Shown: positions 15,066 to 23,734 of the stretch, piece after piece
Numbering within the stretch: the first letter of the stretch is position 1
Layout: the number at the start of each line of letters is the position of its first letter
Origin: Mycobacterium sp. E787
Lineage (GTDB): Bacteria; Actinomycetota; Actinomycetes; Mycobacteriales; Mycobacteriaceae
Length of the DNA: 34,158 nucleotides
Direction of reading: 5' to 3'
Assembly: GCF_001668725.1 (NCBI RefSeq)
Contig: NZ_LZKL01000058.1
Coordinates: 1-34,158 of the forward strand
Made by a program: the position numbers and the translations under genes
The notes under the pieces: generated by a model
Database searches by the model: none
What the model was told of the DNA's origin: nothing
Seen by the model: only the letters and a program-made list of their open reading frames with translations

Positions 15066-15101
15066 GGATCGCGTGACCGCCCGGCGGTCACGCGATCCTT
15101 T
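15066..15101 (+). terminator. Intrinsic terminator, 15-bp perfect stem
   Basis: GGATCGCGTGACCGC (15066-15080) pairs perfectly with 15084-15098 around a three-base loop, followed by TTT. It ends the small membrane operon and separates it from tcrXY. Confidence 0.8.
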
Positions 15102-15111
15102 CACAGCACAC

Positions 15112-15154
15112 GCATAGCAAAGGCATAGCGTCGGCTCAGTCGGCCGCGGATACT
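15112..15154 (+). promoter_or_regulatory. tcrXY promoter with direct repeats
   Basis: GCATAGC occurs at 15112-15118 and 15123-15129, start to start 11 bases, one helical turn, the geometry used by OmpR-type regulators such as TcrX. GATACT (15149-15154) is a possible -10 box seven bases before GTG 15162. TcrX is known to bind its own promoter in M. tuberculosis; that these repeats are its site is inference. Confidence 0.5.
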
Positions 15155-15197
15155 GGAACCTGTGACACAGTCCCGAGCGTCGGTAGAGCGGGTTGTG

Positions 15198-15902
15198 ATG
15201 TGTCGTGCCGACGGCAACCCGATCAATGTGCTCGTCGTTGACGACGAGGCGGTTCTGGCCGAGATGGTGTCCATGGCGCTGCGCTACGAGGGCTGGAACA
15301 TCTCCACCGCCGGCGACGGTTCGACGGCCATCGCCGCGGCCCGGGCCCAACGGCCCGATGTGGTCGTCCTCGACGTCATGCTCCCCGACATGAGCGGGCT
15401 CGACGTGCTGCACAAGCTCCGCGAGGAGAACCCGCAACTGCCGGTGCTGCTGCTGACGGCCAAGGATGCCGTGGAAGACCGCATCGCGGGCCTGACCGCC
15501 GGTGGCGACGACTACGTGACCAAACCGTTCAGCATCGAAGAGGTGGTGCTGCGGCTGCGGGCGCTGCTCCGGCGGACCGGCGTCACGACGGTCGACAGCG
15601 GGGCGCAGCTGGTGGTCGGGGACCTGGTGCTGGACGAGGACAGCCACGAGGTCGCCCGCGCGGGGGAGCCGATCTCGTTGACCTCCACCGAGTTCGAGCT
15701 GCTGCGCTTCATGATGCGCAACTCCAAGCGGGTGCTGAGTAAGGCCCAGATCCTGGACCGGGTGTGGAGCTACGACTTCGGCGGCCGATCCAACATCGTC
15801 GAGCTCTACATTTCCTACCTGCGCAAGAAGATCGACAACGGTCGCGAACCCATGATCCACACGCTGCGCGGCGCGGGCTATGTCCTCAAGCCGGCCCGCT
15901 AG
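15198..15902 (+). CDS. tcrX: TcrX, OmpR-family response regulator
   Basis: From ATG 15198 the protein has 234 residues, the length of M. tuberculosis TcrX (Rv3765c). The receiver domain has the acidic pair D15-D16, phosphoacceptor D59 (V-V-V-L-D-V-M-L-P-D) and K109 (V-T-K-P-F-S). The winged-helix DNA-binding domain has L-T-S-T-E-F-E-L-L-R-F and ends with T-L-R-G-A-G-Y-V-L-K-P. It is phosphorylated by TcrY and acts on transcription; in M. tuberculosis the pair is linked to iron-limited growth. An in-frame GTG at 15162 would give 246 residues and is placed exactly for leaderless initiation, so the start is not settled. Confidence 0.95.
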   Translation: MCRADGNPINVLVVDDEAVLAEMVSMALRYEGWNISTAGDGSTAIAAARAQRPDVVVLDVMLPDMSGLDVLHKLREENPQLPVLLLTAKDAVEDRIAGLTAGGDDYVTKPFSIEEVVLRLRALLRRTGVTTVDSGAQLVVGDLVLDEDSHEVARAGEPISLTSTEFELLRFMMRNSKRVLSKAQILDRVWSYDFGGRSNIVELYISYLRKKIDNGREPMIHTLRGAGYVLKPAR

Positions 15903-17397
15903 GAAACGGCGGGTCTGGTCGCTTCGGCTCCGGCTGTTGGTCGGGCAGATCGTCGTCCTCGCGGTCGTCTGCGTCGGCATCACCGCGGCCACCGAACTCG
16001 CGTTGCTGCACCACCTGGTGGCGCAGCTGGACGGGCAACTCGCCGGCGCTTCCTACCGATCGGCGCTGATGTACCCCGAACCGAAACGCCCGGGCTGGCG
16101 CCACGAGTCGCATTTCTACTATCCGCGATCGGGCCCCGGTCCGCGCTTCCTCGACGCCCCGGGCCAGCCGGCCGGCATGGTCGCCGCTGTGATGAGCAAC
16201 GGCAGGACCGTCGACGCCGGATACCTGACCAGCGCCGGTTCGCGGGCCGCGTTGACCCCGGCCGCACAGATGCAACTGGAACACATCGCCGACAGCCGCA
16301 AGCCGGTGACGCTCGACCTCGACGGGCTCGGCCGCTACCGCGTCGTCGCCGCCCCGAGCCGCAGCGGTGGGGACGTCATCGTCACCGGGATGTCCATGTC
16401 GAATGTCGACGCCACGATGATGCGGATGCTGGTGATCCTCGGCATCGTGACGGTGATCGCGCTGGTCGCCGCGACCACCGCCGGGGTCGTCATCATCAGG
16501 CGGGCGCTGGCGCCGCTGGGCCGCGTTGCGCAAACCGCCAGCAAGGTGGCGGACTTGCCGTTGGACCGCGGCGAGGTCGAGCTGCCGGTCCGGGTGGCCG
16601 AGGCCGACGCGAACCCGGCCACCGAGGTGGGTCAGCTCGGGTCGGCGCTGAACCGAATGCTCGACCACATCGCTGCCGCCCTGTCGGCGCGACAGGCCAG
16701 CGAGACCCGGGTTCGCCAGTTCGTCGCCGACGCCAGTCACGAGTTGCGCACGCCGCTCGCCGCGATCCGTGGCTACACCGAGCTCACCCAGCGGATGGGC
16801 GACGACCGCGAGGCGGTGGCGCACGCGATGAGCCGGGTGGCGTCCGAGACGGAGCGGATCACGCGGCTCGTCGAGGACCTGCTGCTGCTGGCCCGGCTGG
16901 ACTCGGGCCGGCCGCTGGAACGCGAACCGGTGGATTTGTCCCGGTTGGCGGTGGACGCGGTCAGCGACGCGCACGTCGCCGGGCCGGATCACCAGTGGGA
17001 GCTCGACCTGCCCGAGGAACCCGTCGTCGTCACCGGCGACGCGGCGCGGCTGCAGCAGGTCTTGACGAACCTGCTCGCCAACGCGCGCGTCCACACCGCC
17101 GCGGGGACCGTGGTGACGACGCGATTGAGCACCGAGCCGACGCACACCCTGCTGCAGGTCATCGACAACGGGCCCGGCATCCCGGCGGCGCTGCAATCGG
17201 AGGTCTTCGAGCGCTTCGCCCGTGGCGATTCCTCGCGGTCCCGCAAGGGCGGCAGCACCGGGTTGGGACTGGCGATCGTCTCGGCGGTCGTCAAGGCGCA
17301 CCACGGGACGATCACGGTCAACAGCTCACCGGGCCATACGGAGTTCACGGTGCGGTTGCCACTCAACGGGTGGCAACCGCCCGCACCCACTGCTTGA
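15880..17397 (+). CDS. tcrY: TcrY, sensor histidine kinase
   Basis: A 505-residue membrane kinase overlapping tcrX by 23 bases. First membrane helix about 14-38, an outer sensor region of about 140 residues, second helix about 184-207, HAMP, then the H-box D-A-S-H-E-L-R-T-P-L-A-A-I-R-G with phosphoacceptor His287. ATP-binding boxes follow: N (V-L-T-N-L-L-A-N-A-R), G1 (I-D-N-G-P-G-I-P), F (F-E-R-F-A-R-G) and G2 (S-T-G-L-G-L-A-I-V). All catalytic elements are intact. M. tuberculosis TcrY is annotated somewhat shorter, so an internal start is possible. It phosphorylates TcrX; the stimulus is not visible. Confidence 0.95.
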   Translation: MSSSRPARKRRVWSLRLRLLVGQIVVLAVVCVGITAATELALLHHLVAQLDGQLAGASYRSALMYPEPKRPGWRHESHFYYPRSGPGPRFLDAPGQPAGMVAAVMSNGRTVDAGYLTSAGSRAALTPAAQMQLEHIADSRKPVTLDLDGLGRYRVVAAPSRSGGDVIVTGMSMSNVDATMMRMLVILGIVTVIALVAATTAGVVIIRRALAPLGRVAQTASKVADLPLDRGEVELPVRVAEADANPATEVGQLGSALNRMLDHIAAALSARQASETRVRQFVADASHELRTPLAAIRGYTELTQRMGDDREAVAHAMSRVASETERITRLVEDLLLLARLDSGRPLEREPVDLSRLAVDAVSDAHVAGPDHQWELDLPEEPVVVTGDAARLQQVLTNLLANARVHTAAGTVVTTRLSTEPTHTLLQVIDNGPGIPAALQSEVFERFARGDSSRSRKGGSTGLGLAIVSAVVKAHHGTITVNSSPGHTEFTVRLPLNGWQPPAPTA

Positions 17398-17406
17398 TTC
17401 GACGTG

Positions 17407-17862
17407 CTACGAGCAGCTGGCGTCGATTTCGAACGGCTTGTTCACCGGCTGCGTCGGGTTGGCCATGTCCACTCCGGTGGCGGTGCCGGTGACCTTGTAG
17501 GTGTTCCCGTCCTTGGTCGCCGAGGCGTTGCCCTGACCGCCCTGCGCGTACTGCAGGGTCACACCGTTGACGTTGCCGAGCTGGACTGCCTTCACCACGG
17601 GCGGGTTGGCGTCGGTGAGCACGACGCTGATCCCGGTGTTGCTTCCGCCGACTGCGATGTTGACGTTGCCGGCCGCCTTGGTGCAGACGGTGCTGCCCTG
17701 GACGTTCTGGTCCTTGCCGTCGATGATCACCTTCGTCGTGCCGCCGGTGCTTGCCGTGACTCCGTTACCGCTGACCGTGGTTCCCTTGTTGCTCGAACAT
17801 CCCGCAATACCCGCGGCCAGAATGGCCGCCCCGGCCGCCGCGACAGTCAGTCCACGCTTCAC
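17407..17862 (-). CDS. lpqH: LpqH, 19-kDa lipoprotein
   Basis: A 151-residue lipoprotein starting at GTG 17862 after an AAAGGAG site. Signal peptide [20 protein letters not shown] then G-C, with the lipid-modified Cys22 followed by S-S-N-K-G. The mature part has [26 protein letters not shown] and a C-terminal cysteine (D-A-S-C-S) that can pair with the first. This is the immunodominant TLR2-stimulating cell-envelope lipoprotein of slow growers (Rv3763). It converges with tcrY, nine bases away, and is divergent from the alkyl sulfatase. Confidence 0.96.
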   Translation of the reverse strand: MKRGLTVAAAGAAILAAGIAGCSSNKGTTVSGNGVTASTGGTTKVIIDGKDQNVQGSTVCTKAAGNVNIAVGGSNTGISVVLTDANPPVVKAVQLGNVNGVTLQYAQGGQGNASATKDGNTYKVTGTATGVDMANPTQPVNKPFEIDASCS

Positions 17863-18066
17863 CTGTTCTCCTTTGCCCGAATGTTGCGGCCCTCGGCATT
17901 GAGAACCGTCAAGGCAGTATGCGGGTTTGCCCTGCCGCACAAAAGAGGTTCAGGGAAAATTCTTGTGCAGCCCCGGAAGCCGTTTCCTGCTCTTTGCCCG
18001 GCGACCGGTCAGATGTCTTCTTTCCGTTCGTTCCGGGGACGGCACATCAATGGCAATGTATTCCTG

Positions 18067-19941
18067 GTGGAACACAAACCTCCCACCGCCGTCGTCGAGT
18101 CGGCTCATGGTGTACACGCCCTGCCGCTGGATGACACGCGGGACTTCGACGACGCCGATCGCGGGTTCATCGCGGCCCTGTCGCCGTGCGTCATCAGGGC
18201 GGCCGACGGCCGCGTGGTGTGGGACAACGACGCCTACTCCTTCCTCGGCGGGACCGCGCCGGCGTCGGTGCACCCCAGCCTGTGGCGGCAGTCCACCCTG
18301 GCCGCCAAGCAAGGCCTCTACGAAGTGGTGCCGGGCATCTATCAGGTCCGCGGCCTCGACCTCTCGAACGTCACGTTCGTCGAGGGCGACACCGGCGTCA
18401 TCGTCATCGATCCCCTGGTCTCCACCGAGGTGGCCGCGGCGGCACTGGCCCTGTACCGCACCCACCGCGGCGGTGACCGTCGGGTCGTCGCGGTGATCTA
18501 CACCCACAGCCATGTCGACCATTTCGGCGGCGTGCTGGGCGTGACCTCACAGGCCGAGGTGGACAGCGGGGCGGTGGCGGTGCTCGCCCCGGACGGCTTC
18601 GTCGAGCATGCCGTCCAGGAGAACGTCTACGCCGGCCCGGCCATGACACGCAGGGCGACCTACATGTACGGCACCCTGTTGCCGCGCGGGCCGTTGGACC
18701 AGGTGGGCTGCGGGCTCGGCCAGGCACCGTCCACCGGCGAGGTGGCCGTCATCGTCCCGACCCTCGACATCCGGGAGACCGGCGAAAAGCACACCATCGA
18801 CGGCGTGGAGATGGAATTCCAGATGGCGCCCGGCACCGAGGCGCCCGCCGAAATGCACTTCTATTTCCCGCGTTTCCGCGCGCTGTGCATGGCGGAGAAC
18901 GCCACCCACAACCTGCACAACCTGCTGACCCTGCGCGGCGCGCTGGTGCGCGACCCGCACGCCTGGTCGGGCTACCTCACCGAGGCGATCGACGCCTTCG
19001 CCGACCGCGCCGACGTGGTTTTCGCCTCCCACCACTGGCCGACCTGGGGACGCGACCGCATCGTCGAGTTCCTTTCGCTGCAACGGGATATGTACGCCTA
19101 CCTGCACGACCAGACCTTGCGGCTGCTCAACAAGGGCCACACCGGTGTGGAGATCGCCGAGATGTTCCAAATGCCACCCGCGCTGGAAAAGGCGTGGCAC
19201 ACCCACGGCTACTACGGTTCGGTCAACCACAACGTCAAGGCCGTCTACCAGCGGTACATGGGGTGGTTTGACGGCAATCCCGGCCGGTTGTGGCCCCACC
19301 CGCCCGAGGCCCTGGGCCCCCGCTACGTCGACGCGATGGGCGGGATGGACCGGGTCGTCGAGATCGCGCGAGCGGCGTTCGGCGCCGGCGACTTCCGCTG
19401 GGCCGCAACGTTACTCGATCACGCGATATTCACCGACAGCGAGCACGCGGCGGCCCGCGGACTGTACGCCGACACGCTGGAGCAGCTCGGGTACGGCGCC
19501 GAGAATGCCATCTGGCGCAACTTCTTCCTCAGCGGCGCAACGGAATTGCGCGACGGCAATTTCGGGACCGCCGTCAGCGCCACCTCGATGTCGATGCTCA
19601 ACCAGCTGACACCCCAGCAGATCTTCGACAGCTTCGCGCTGCGGGTCGACGGGCCGCGCGCCTGGGACCTCGACATCGCCCTCGACATCTCGTTCGTCGA
19701 CTTGGCCGCCAACTACCGGCTCACGCTTCGCAACGGGGTGCTCGTCTATCGCGAGGTTGCCGCCGACGCGGCGACGGCGAACGTCACGGTCCGGGTGGAC
19801 AACAAGCTTCGGCTGCTGACGGCGGCGATGGGAGACCTCGCCTCCCCGGGCCTTGATGTCTCCGGCGACCAGACGGCGCTGCAGTCGTTCCTCGGCGTCC
19901 TCGACGGGCCGGACCCGGACTTCAACATCGTCACGCCGTAG
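18067..19941 (+). CDS. SdsA1-type alkyl sulfatase (Rv3762c homologue)
   Basis: The proposed GTG 18067 gives 624 residues, near the 626 of Rv3762c; ATG 18013 in frame would add 18. The metallo-beta-lactamase domain has T-H-S-H-V-D-H-F-G-G (HxHxDH, zinc ligands) and the later E-N-A-T-H-N-L-H-N-L and S-H-H-W-P-T-W-G segments of class III alkyl sulfatases. An alpha-helical dimerisation region and a C-terminal SCP2-like domain (F-A-L-R-V-D-G-P-R-A-W) complete the SdsA1 layout. It should hydrolyse primary or secondary alkyl sulfate esters to alcohol and sulfate. No signal peptide is evident with either start, unlike secreted SdsA1. A longer upstream open frame runs antisense through lpqH and is not credible coding. 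Confidence 0.88.
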   Translation: MEHKPPTAVVESAHGVHALPLDDTRDFDDADRGFIAALSPCVIRAADGRVVWDNDAYSFLGGTAPASVHPSLWRQSTLAAKQGLYEVVPGIYQVRGLDLSNVTFVEGDTGVIVIDPLVSTEVAAAALALYRTHRGGDRRVVAVIYTHSHVDHFGGVLGVTSQAEVDSGAVAVLAPDGFVEHAVQENVYAGPAMTRRATYMYGTLLPRGPLDQVGCGLGQAPSTGEVAVIVPTLDIRETGEKHTIDGVEMEFQMAPGTEAPAEMHFYFPRFRALCMAENATHNLHNLLTLRGALVRDPHAWSGYLTEAIDAFADRADVVFASHHWPTWGRDRIVEFLSLQRDMYAYLHDQTLRLLNKGHTGVEIAEMFQMPPALEKAWHTHGYYGSVNHNVKAVYQRYMGWFDGNPGRLWPHPPEALGPRYVDAMGGMDRVVEIARAAFGAGDFRWAATLLDHAIFTDSEHAAARGLYADTLEQLGYGAENAIWRNFFLSGATELRDGNFGTAVSATSMSMLNQLTPQQIFDSFALRVDGPRAWDLDIALDISFVDLAANYRLTLRNGVLVYREVAADAATANVTVRVDNKLRLLTAAMGDLASPGLDVSGDQTALQSFLGVLDGPDPDFNIVTP

Positions 19942-19970
19942 TTGATACCGCGGGCGGGGGGACCTTCGCT

Positions 19971-20032
19971 CGCGAGCAGACACAAAAGCCCCCATTTCCT
20001 CGGCGTGTCGGGGGCTTTTGCGACTGCTCGCG
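19971..20032. terminator. Large nested bidirectional terminator
   Basis: The inner stem CAAAAGCCCCC (19983-19993) pairs perfectly with GGGGGCTTTTG (20010-20020), with A- and T-runs that suit both strands. An outer stem CGCGAGCAG (19971-19979) pairs with CTGCTCGCG (20024-20032). It separates the convergent sulfatase and oxidoreductase genes. Confidence 0.85.
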
Positions 20033-20035
20033 TGG

Positions 20036-21010
20036 CTACTGCGCCACGTCGATGACCACCTTGCCCAGGACCTTGCGGTCGGCGACATGCCGCAACGCGG
20101 CCGGGGTCTCGGCGAGCGGGAATCGCGCGCCGATGTGGGGCCGGATCGTGCCGTCGGCGAACATCCGGGCCAGCTCGCGCATGTCGCGCGCGGCGTCGTC
20201 GGGCCGGTCGGCCATGAAGGTGCGGATCTCCATGCCGCGCACGGTGATTCCCTTGAGCAGCACCAGGTTCAGCGGGATCGACGGAATAGCGCCCGCTGCG
20301 TAGCCGAGGGTGATGAAGGTCCCGCCCCGGGCCAGGGCCCGCAGCGCCGGCTCGGCGTAGCACCCGCCGACGGGATCGAGAACCACGCGGGCGGCGTCAC
20401 CGGTCAGCTCGCGGATGCGCGCTTTCAGGTCTTCGCGGTCGTAGTCGACGGCCGCCTCGGCCCCGCGGAGTCGGCACAGGTCGAGCTTTTCCGGACTGGA
20501 CGCCGCCGCCAGGACCCGGGCCTTCATCGCCACCGCCAGATCGACCGCGGCCAGCCCCACACCGCCGGCGGCCCCGAGGACCACCACCCAATCGCCCTGC
20601 GCGACTTGCGCGATCGACCGCAGCGCGTGATACGCGGTGCGGTACGTGACGCCGAACGCGGCGGCCGACGCGAAGTCGGCGCCGTCCGGGATGGGCGCCG
20701 CCGATGCCGCGTCGAGCAGCGCCAGCTCCGCGAACGCCCCGGTCGGCGTGGTGGCGGAGATCCGCTGGCCGGGACGGAACGGCGTGCCGTCGCCGACGGC
20801 GACCACTTCACCGGCCAGTTCGCTGCCCGGGACGAACGGGACCGGGATCTTGACCTGGTATTTGCCGGCGATCAACAGCACATCGGGAAAGTTGACCGCC
20901 GCGGCGTGCACCCGAACCACCAGCTGGCCAGGGCCGGGCGCGGGGTCGGCGACGTCGTCGATCACCAGATCCTCCGGCGCGCCGTAGGCGCGGCAGACCG
21001 CGGCCCGCAT
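20036..21010 (-). CDS. Zinc-free MDR quinone oxidoreductase / enoyl-CoA-reductase-like protein
   Basis: A 324-residue medium-chain reductase. N-terminal M-R-A-A-V-C-R-A-Y-G-A-P-E-D-L, the G-S-E-L-A-G-E-V-V-A-V-G loop and the nucleotide motif V-L-G-A-A-G-G-V-G-L-A-A-V-D-L-A are typical of the NAD(P)H:quinone reductase subgroup; zinc-ligand cysteines are absent. It reduces activated double bonds or quinones using NAD(P)H. It is the last gene of the minus-strand operon, its ATG overlapping the TetR stop by one base (TGATG); GTG 21013 is an alternative. Operon context suggests work on enoyl or enone acyl intermediates. Confidence 0.85.
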   Translation of the reverse strand: MRAAVCRAYGAPEDLVIDDVADPAPGPGQLVVRVHAAAVNFPDVLLIAGKYQVKIPVPFVPGSELAGEVVAVGDGTPFRPGQRISATTPTGAFAELALLDAASAAPIPDGADFASAAAFGVTYRTAYHALRSIAQVAQGDWVVVLGAAGGVGLAAVDLAVAMKARVLAAASSPEKLDLCRLRGAEAAVDYDREDLKARIRELTGDAARVVLDPVGGCYAEPALRALARGGTFITLGYAAGAIPSIPLNLVLLKGITVRGMEIRTFMADRPDDAARDMRELARMFADGTIRPHIGARFPLAETPAALRHVADRKVLGKVVIDVAQ

Positions 21011-21630
21011 CACCCGGCCCCCAGGCCGCGTAGGCAGAACCCCACCAGGTGTGCGATGTCATCGGGTTCGGGCCGATCGGCCGAACCGACGTATCGCCGC
21101 ATCGCCGCGGCGGTGCAGCAGAACACCGCCTCGACATCGCGGTCGACGTCGGTGCTGCCCAGGGCCGCAACGGGTTCGGTCAGCAAGTCGCGCAACGGCC
21201 GCAGCATCTCCCGGTCGGTCGCGGGCCGAGTGTTGGGAGACATCTGCCCGGCGGCCGCGCGGCTCATGCTGATCAGGTGCGGGTCGGCGACCTGTGCCAG
21301 GGTGCCCTCGATCCAGCGCGCCACTTTGTCCTGCGGGCGGGTTTCCTTGGCCATCTGGTGCTGCAGGTAGGACACGACGATGGCCACGCCGCGTTCCATG
21401 ACCGCCAGGATGAGGTCGTCCTTACCCGCGAAATACCGATAGAAAGCCTTGTTCGACGAGCCGGCCTCGGCGACGATGTCGCTGACGCGGGGCGCCTCGG
21501 GCGCGACCCGTTCCATGACGCGCACCGCGGCGGCCAGGATACGTTCAACCTCCTCGGTCGCCTCCCGCTGGCGGTCGTCGAGAGCCCGTTCGACCGCCGC
21601 GGAGACTCTGCTAGTTGTCAACGAGCTCAC
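21010..21630 (-). CDS. TetR-family transcriptional regulator
   Basis: A 206-residue regulator. The helix-turn-helix is in the first 65 residues: I-L-A-A-A-V-R-V-M, then A-P-R-V-S-D-I-V-A-E-A-G-S-S-N-K-A-F-Y-R-Y-F-A-G-K-D-D-L. The rest is a helical ligand-binding domain with two cysteines (V-F-C-C-T-A-A). Start GTG 21630 lies 20 bases inside the dehydrogenase gene, so translation is coupled; the longer frame from 21663 only adds residues overlapping that gene. It is most likely an autorepressor of its operon acting at the palindrome 24792-24808 with an acyl-CoA or related ligand (inference). Confidence 0.85.
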   Translation of the reverse strand: MSSLTTSRVSAAVERALDDRQREATEEVERILAAAVRVMERVAPEAPRVSDIVAEAGSSNKAFYRYFAGKDDLILAVMERGVAIVVSYLQHQMAKETRPQDKVARWIEGTLAQVADPHLISMSRAAAGQMSPNTRPATDREMLRPLRDLLTEPVAALGSTDVDRDVEAVFCCTAAAMRRYVGSADRPEPDDIAHLVGFCLRGLGAG

Positions 21631-22894
21631 CGTATTTGGCGCGGGCCGCCGCCCGCCGGACATCCAGCATTTCGCTGGGCCAGTCGCCGTCCTCGGCCTC
21701 GTAGCCCTTGAGCAGCATCCGCGCCAGGTTCACCTTGTGCGCCTCGGTCGGCCCGTCGGCCAGGCCGAGCGCGATGCCGCCGAGCAGCACGTTGACCAGC
21801 GGCAGTTGATCCGTGAGACCGATGGCGCCATGGACCTGAATCGCGCGCAGCGCAATGGATTTGAGAACCTGCGACGCCAGGATCTTGCAGGCGGCGATCT
21901 CGGCCCGCGCGGCGCGCTCGTCGCCGTTGTCGATGAGCCAGGCGGCATGCAGGACGGTCAGCCGGAACGGGATCAATTCGGTATAGGAGTCGGCGACGAA
22001 CTCCTGCACCAGCTGCTTGTCGGCCAGCGAGCTGCCCTGGGTGAAACGGCTTTTCGCGCGCCGCGACATCATGTCGACGGCGCGCTGCGCCATGCCGATC
22101 GAGCGCATGGCGTGGTGCAGCCGCCCCCCGGCGAGGCGGGTCTGCAGGATCAGGAAGCCCTGACCGGCTTCGCCGAGCAGCGCGTCGGACGGCACCCGCA
22201 CGCCGTCGTAGCGAACCAGGGAATGCCCTGGCTCGTGCGGGTCGGCGCCGACGAGGTGGTGGTTGGCTTCGACGTTCAGGCCCGGGGTTCCGGCCGGGAC
22301 CAGGAACGTCGAGGCGCCCTGATGCACGGGCACGTCGGGGTCGGTGATCGCGACGACGATGAAGAAGGATGCGACGGACGCGTTGGAGGAGAAGTACTTT
22401 CGCCCGGTGATGATCCAGTCGTCGCCGTCCCGTTCAGCTCTGGTGGTGAAGACCCGGGGATCGGCCCCGCCCTGGGGCTCGGTCATCGAGAAGCACGAGA
22501 AGATCTCCCCCGACAGCAGGCCGGCAAGGTAGCGGTCCTTCTGCTCCTGAGTACCGAATCGCGCGATGATCTCGGCGTTGCCGGTGTCGGGCGCCTGCGT
22601 CCCGAAGACGATCGGCGCCCACGGGCTGCGGCCCAGGATCTCGTTGATCAGCGTCAGCTTGACCGCCCCGAAGCCCTGCCCGCCCAGCTCGGGGCCCAGA
22701 TGCGGTGCCCACAAGCCGTTGTCGCGTACCTGCTGCTTCAGCGGATCGACGATCCGGCGCCGCTCGTCGTTGAGCGGCAGGAACTCGCAGCCCGGAAACA
22801 GCACCTCGAGGGGTTCCACCTCCTCGCGCACGAATTCGCGGATCCAGTCCAGCTTTTTCTCGAACTCCGGTTCGGTGGAGAAGTCCCAAGGCAT
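21611..22894 (-). CDS. Acyl-CoA dehydrogenase, ACAD10/11 (LvaC)-like
   Basis: The 427-residue flavoprotein has the family signatures C-F-S-M-T-E-P-Q-G-G-A-D-P and G-R-K-Y-F-S-S-N-A-S, then R-L-A-G-G-R-L-H-H-A-M-R-S-I-G-M-A-Q-R-A and the C-terminal Q-V-H-G-A-I-G-L-T, G-P-T-E-A-H-K-V. FAD binding and dehydrogenation of acyl-CoA are expected. Its form (opening W-D-F-S-T-E-P-E-F, length about 430) resembles the ACAD10/11 group, which works with an APH kinase on 4-hydroxyacyl-CoA. Such a kinase is two genes upstream in the same operon. It lies 74 bases after the SDR gene and overlaps the TetR gene. Confidence 0.87.
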   Translation of the reverse strand: MPWDFSTEPEFEKKLDWIREFVREEVEPLEVLFPGCEFLPLNDERRRIVDPLKQQVRDNGLWAPHLGPELGGQGFGAVKLTLINEILGRSPWAPIVFGTQAPDTGNAEIIARFGTQEQKDRYLAGLLSGEIFSCFSMTEPQGGADPRVFTTRAERDGDDWIITGRKYFSSNASVASFFIVVAITDPDVPVHQGASTFLVPAGTPGLNVEANHHLVGADPHEPGHSLVRYDGVRVPSDALLGEAGQGFLILQTRLAGGRLHHAMRSIGMAQRAVDMMSRRAKSRFTQGSSLADKQLVQEFVADSYTELIPFRLTVLHAAWLIDNGDERAARAEIAACKILASQVLKSIALRAIQVHGAIGLTDQLPLVNVLLGGIALGLADGPTEAHKVNLARMLLKGYEAEDGDWPSEMLDVRRAAARAKYGELVDN

Positions 22895-22968
22895 TCGAAT
22901 ACTCCTAGTTGTTCATTGGTGGCGACCCCCAGAGCCCGGCTTCGCCGCGCTTGCGATCGCCACGGTTA

Positions 22969-23733
22969 TCAGGGGATCCCGCCGTCGGCGCGCAGGATCG
23001 AGCCGGTGGTGAAACTGGACGCGTCGGAGACCAGAAACAGTGCGGCGCCGACGATTTCGCGCGGGTCACCGGCGCGCTGCAACGCCAGATGGCCGAACGG
23101 CTTGCCCTCGGCCCGGTCAAGATTCCAGGCCTTGCTGACGTCGGTGAGAAACGGCCCCGCCATCAGCGTGTTCACCCGGACGGTCGGCCCGAACGCCTTC
23201 GCCAGCGCCTCGGTCATGGCGTTGAGGCCGGCCTTGGCCGCGGCATAGGGGATGATGTCGGGGGCAGGCCGCAGCGATCCGGCGGTGCTGACGTTGATGA
23301 TGGAACCGCGCCCGGCGGCCACCATCCGCTCGCCGACCAAGGCGGACAACCGAAACGGGCCTTTGAGGTTCAGGTTGAGCACCGCGTCGAACAGCTTCTC
23401 GGTGACGTCGGTCAGCTTGTCGTACAGCGGCGACATGCCCGCGTTGTTGATCAGCGTGTCGATCTTGCCGAACCGCTCGTAGGCCGCGTCGACCAGGCCG
23501 TCGAGCTGGTCCCAGCGGCCCACGTGCACCTGATAGGGCATGGCGGAACGGCCGGTCTCGGCCTCGATCTCCATCGCGGTGGCCACGCAGTTGTCCATGT
23601 TGCGGCTGGCGATCACCACGTCGGCGCCGCAGCGGGCGATGCCGAACGCCATCTCCCGGCCCAGGCCGCGGCTGCCGCCGGTGATCAGCACCACCCGGTC
23701 GGTGAGGTCGAAAAGCTGGTCGGCATAACCCAT
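22969..23733 (-). CDS. SDR-family oxidoreductase
   Basis: A 254-residue classical short-chain dehydrogenase. Cofactor motif T-G-G-S-R-G-L-G-R-E near 19-28, N-N-A-G-M, catalytic serine in I-I-N-V-S-T-A-G-S, and Y-A-A-A-K with the catalytic Tyr and Lys. The C-terminal A-D-G-G-I-P is usual. Likely acts on a hydroxy or oxo group of an acyl-CoA, for example 3-hydroxyacyl or 4-oxoacyl; substrate not readable. ATG 23733 is one base from the upstream kinase's stop, so the two are coupled. Confidence 0.88.
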   Translation of the reverse strand: MGYADQLFDLTDRVVLITGGSRGLGREMAFGIARCGADVVIASRNMDNCVATAMEIEAETGRSAMPYQVHVGRWDQLDGLVDAAYERFGKIDTLINNAGMSPLYDKLTDVTEKLFDAVLNLNLKGPFRLSALVGERMVAAGRGSIINVSTAGSLRPAPDIIPYAAAKAGLNAMTEALAKAFGPTVRVNTLMAGPFLTDVSKAWNLDRAEGKPFGHLALQRAGDPREIVGAALFLVSDASSFTTGSILRADGGIP

Positions 23734-23734
23734 T

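Noticed and set aside
17404..18066. Long N-terminal extension of the alkyl sulfatase frame
   Set aside because: It runs antisense through lpqH, and homology to the sulfatase family begins only near 18067.
21010..21663. Start of the TetR gene at 21663
   Set aside because: It would overlap the dehydrogenase by over 50 bases and add a segment without family similarity; GTG 21630 gives a normal TetR N-terminus.
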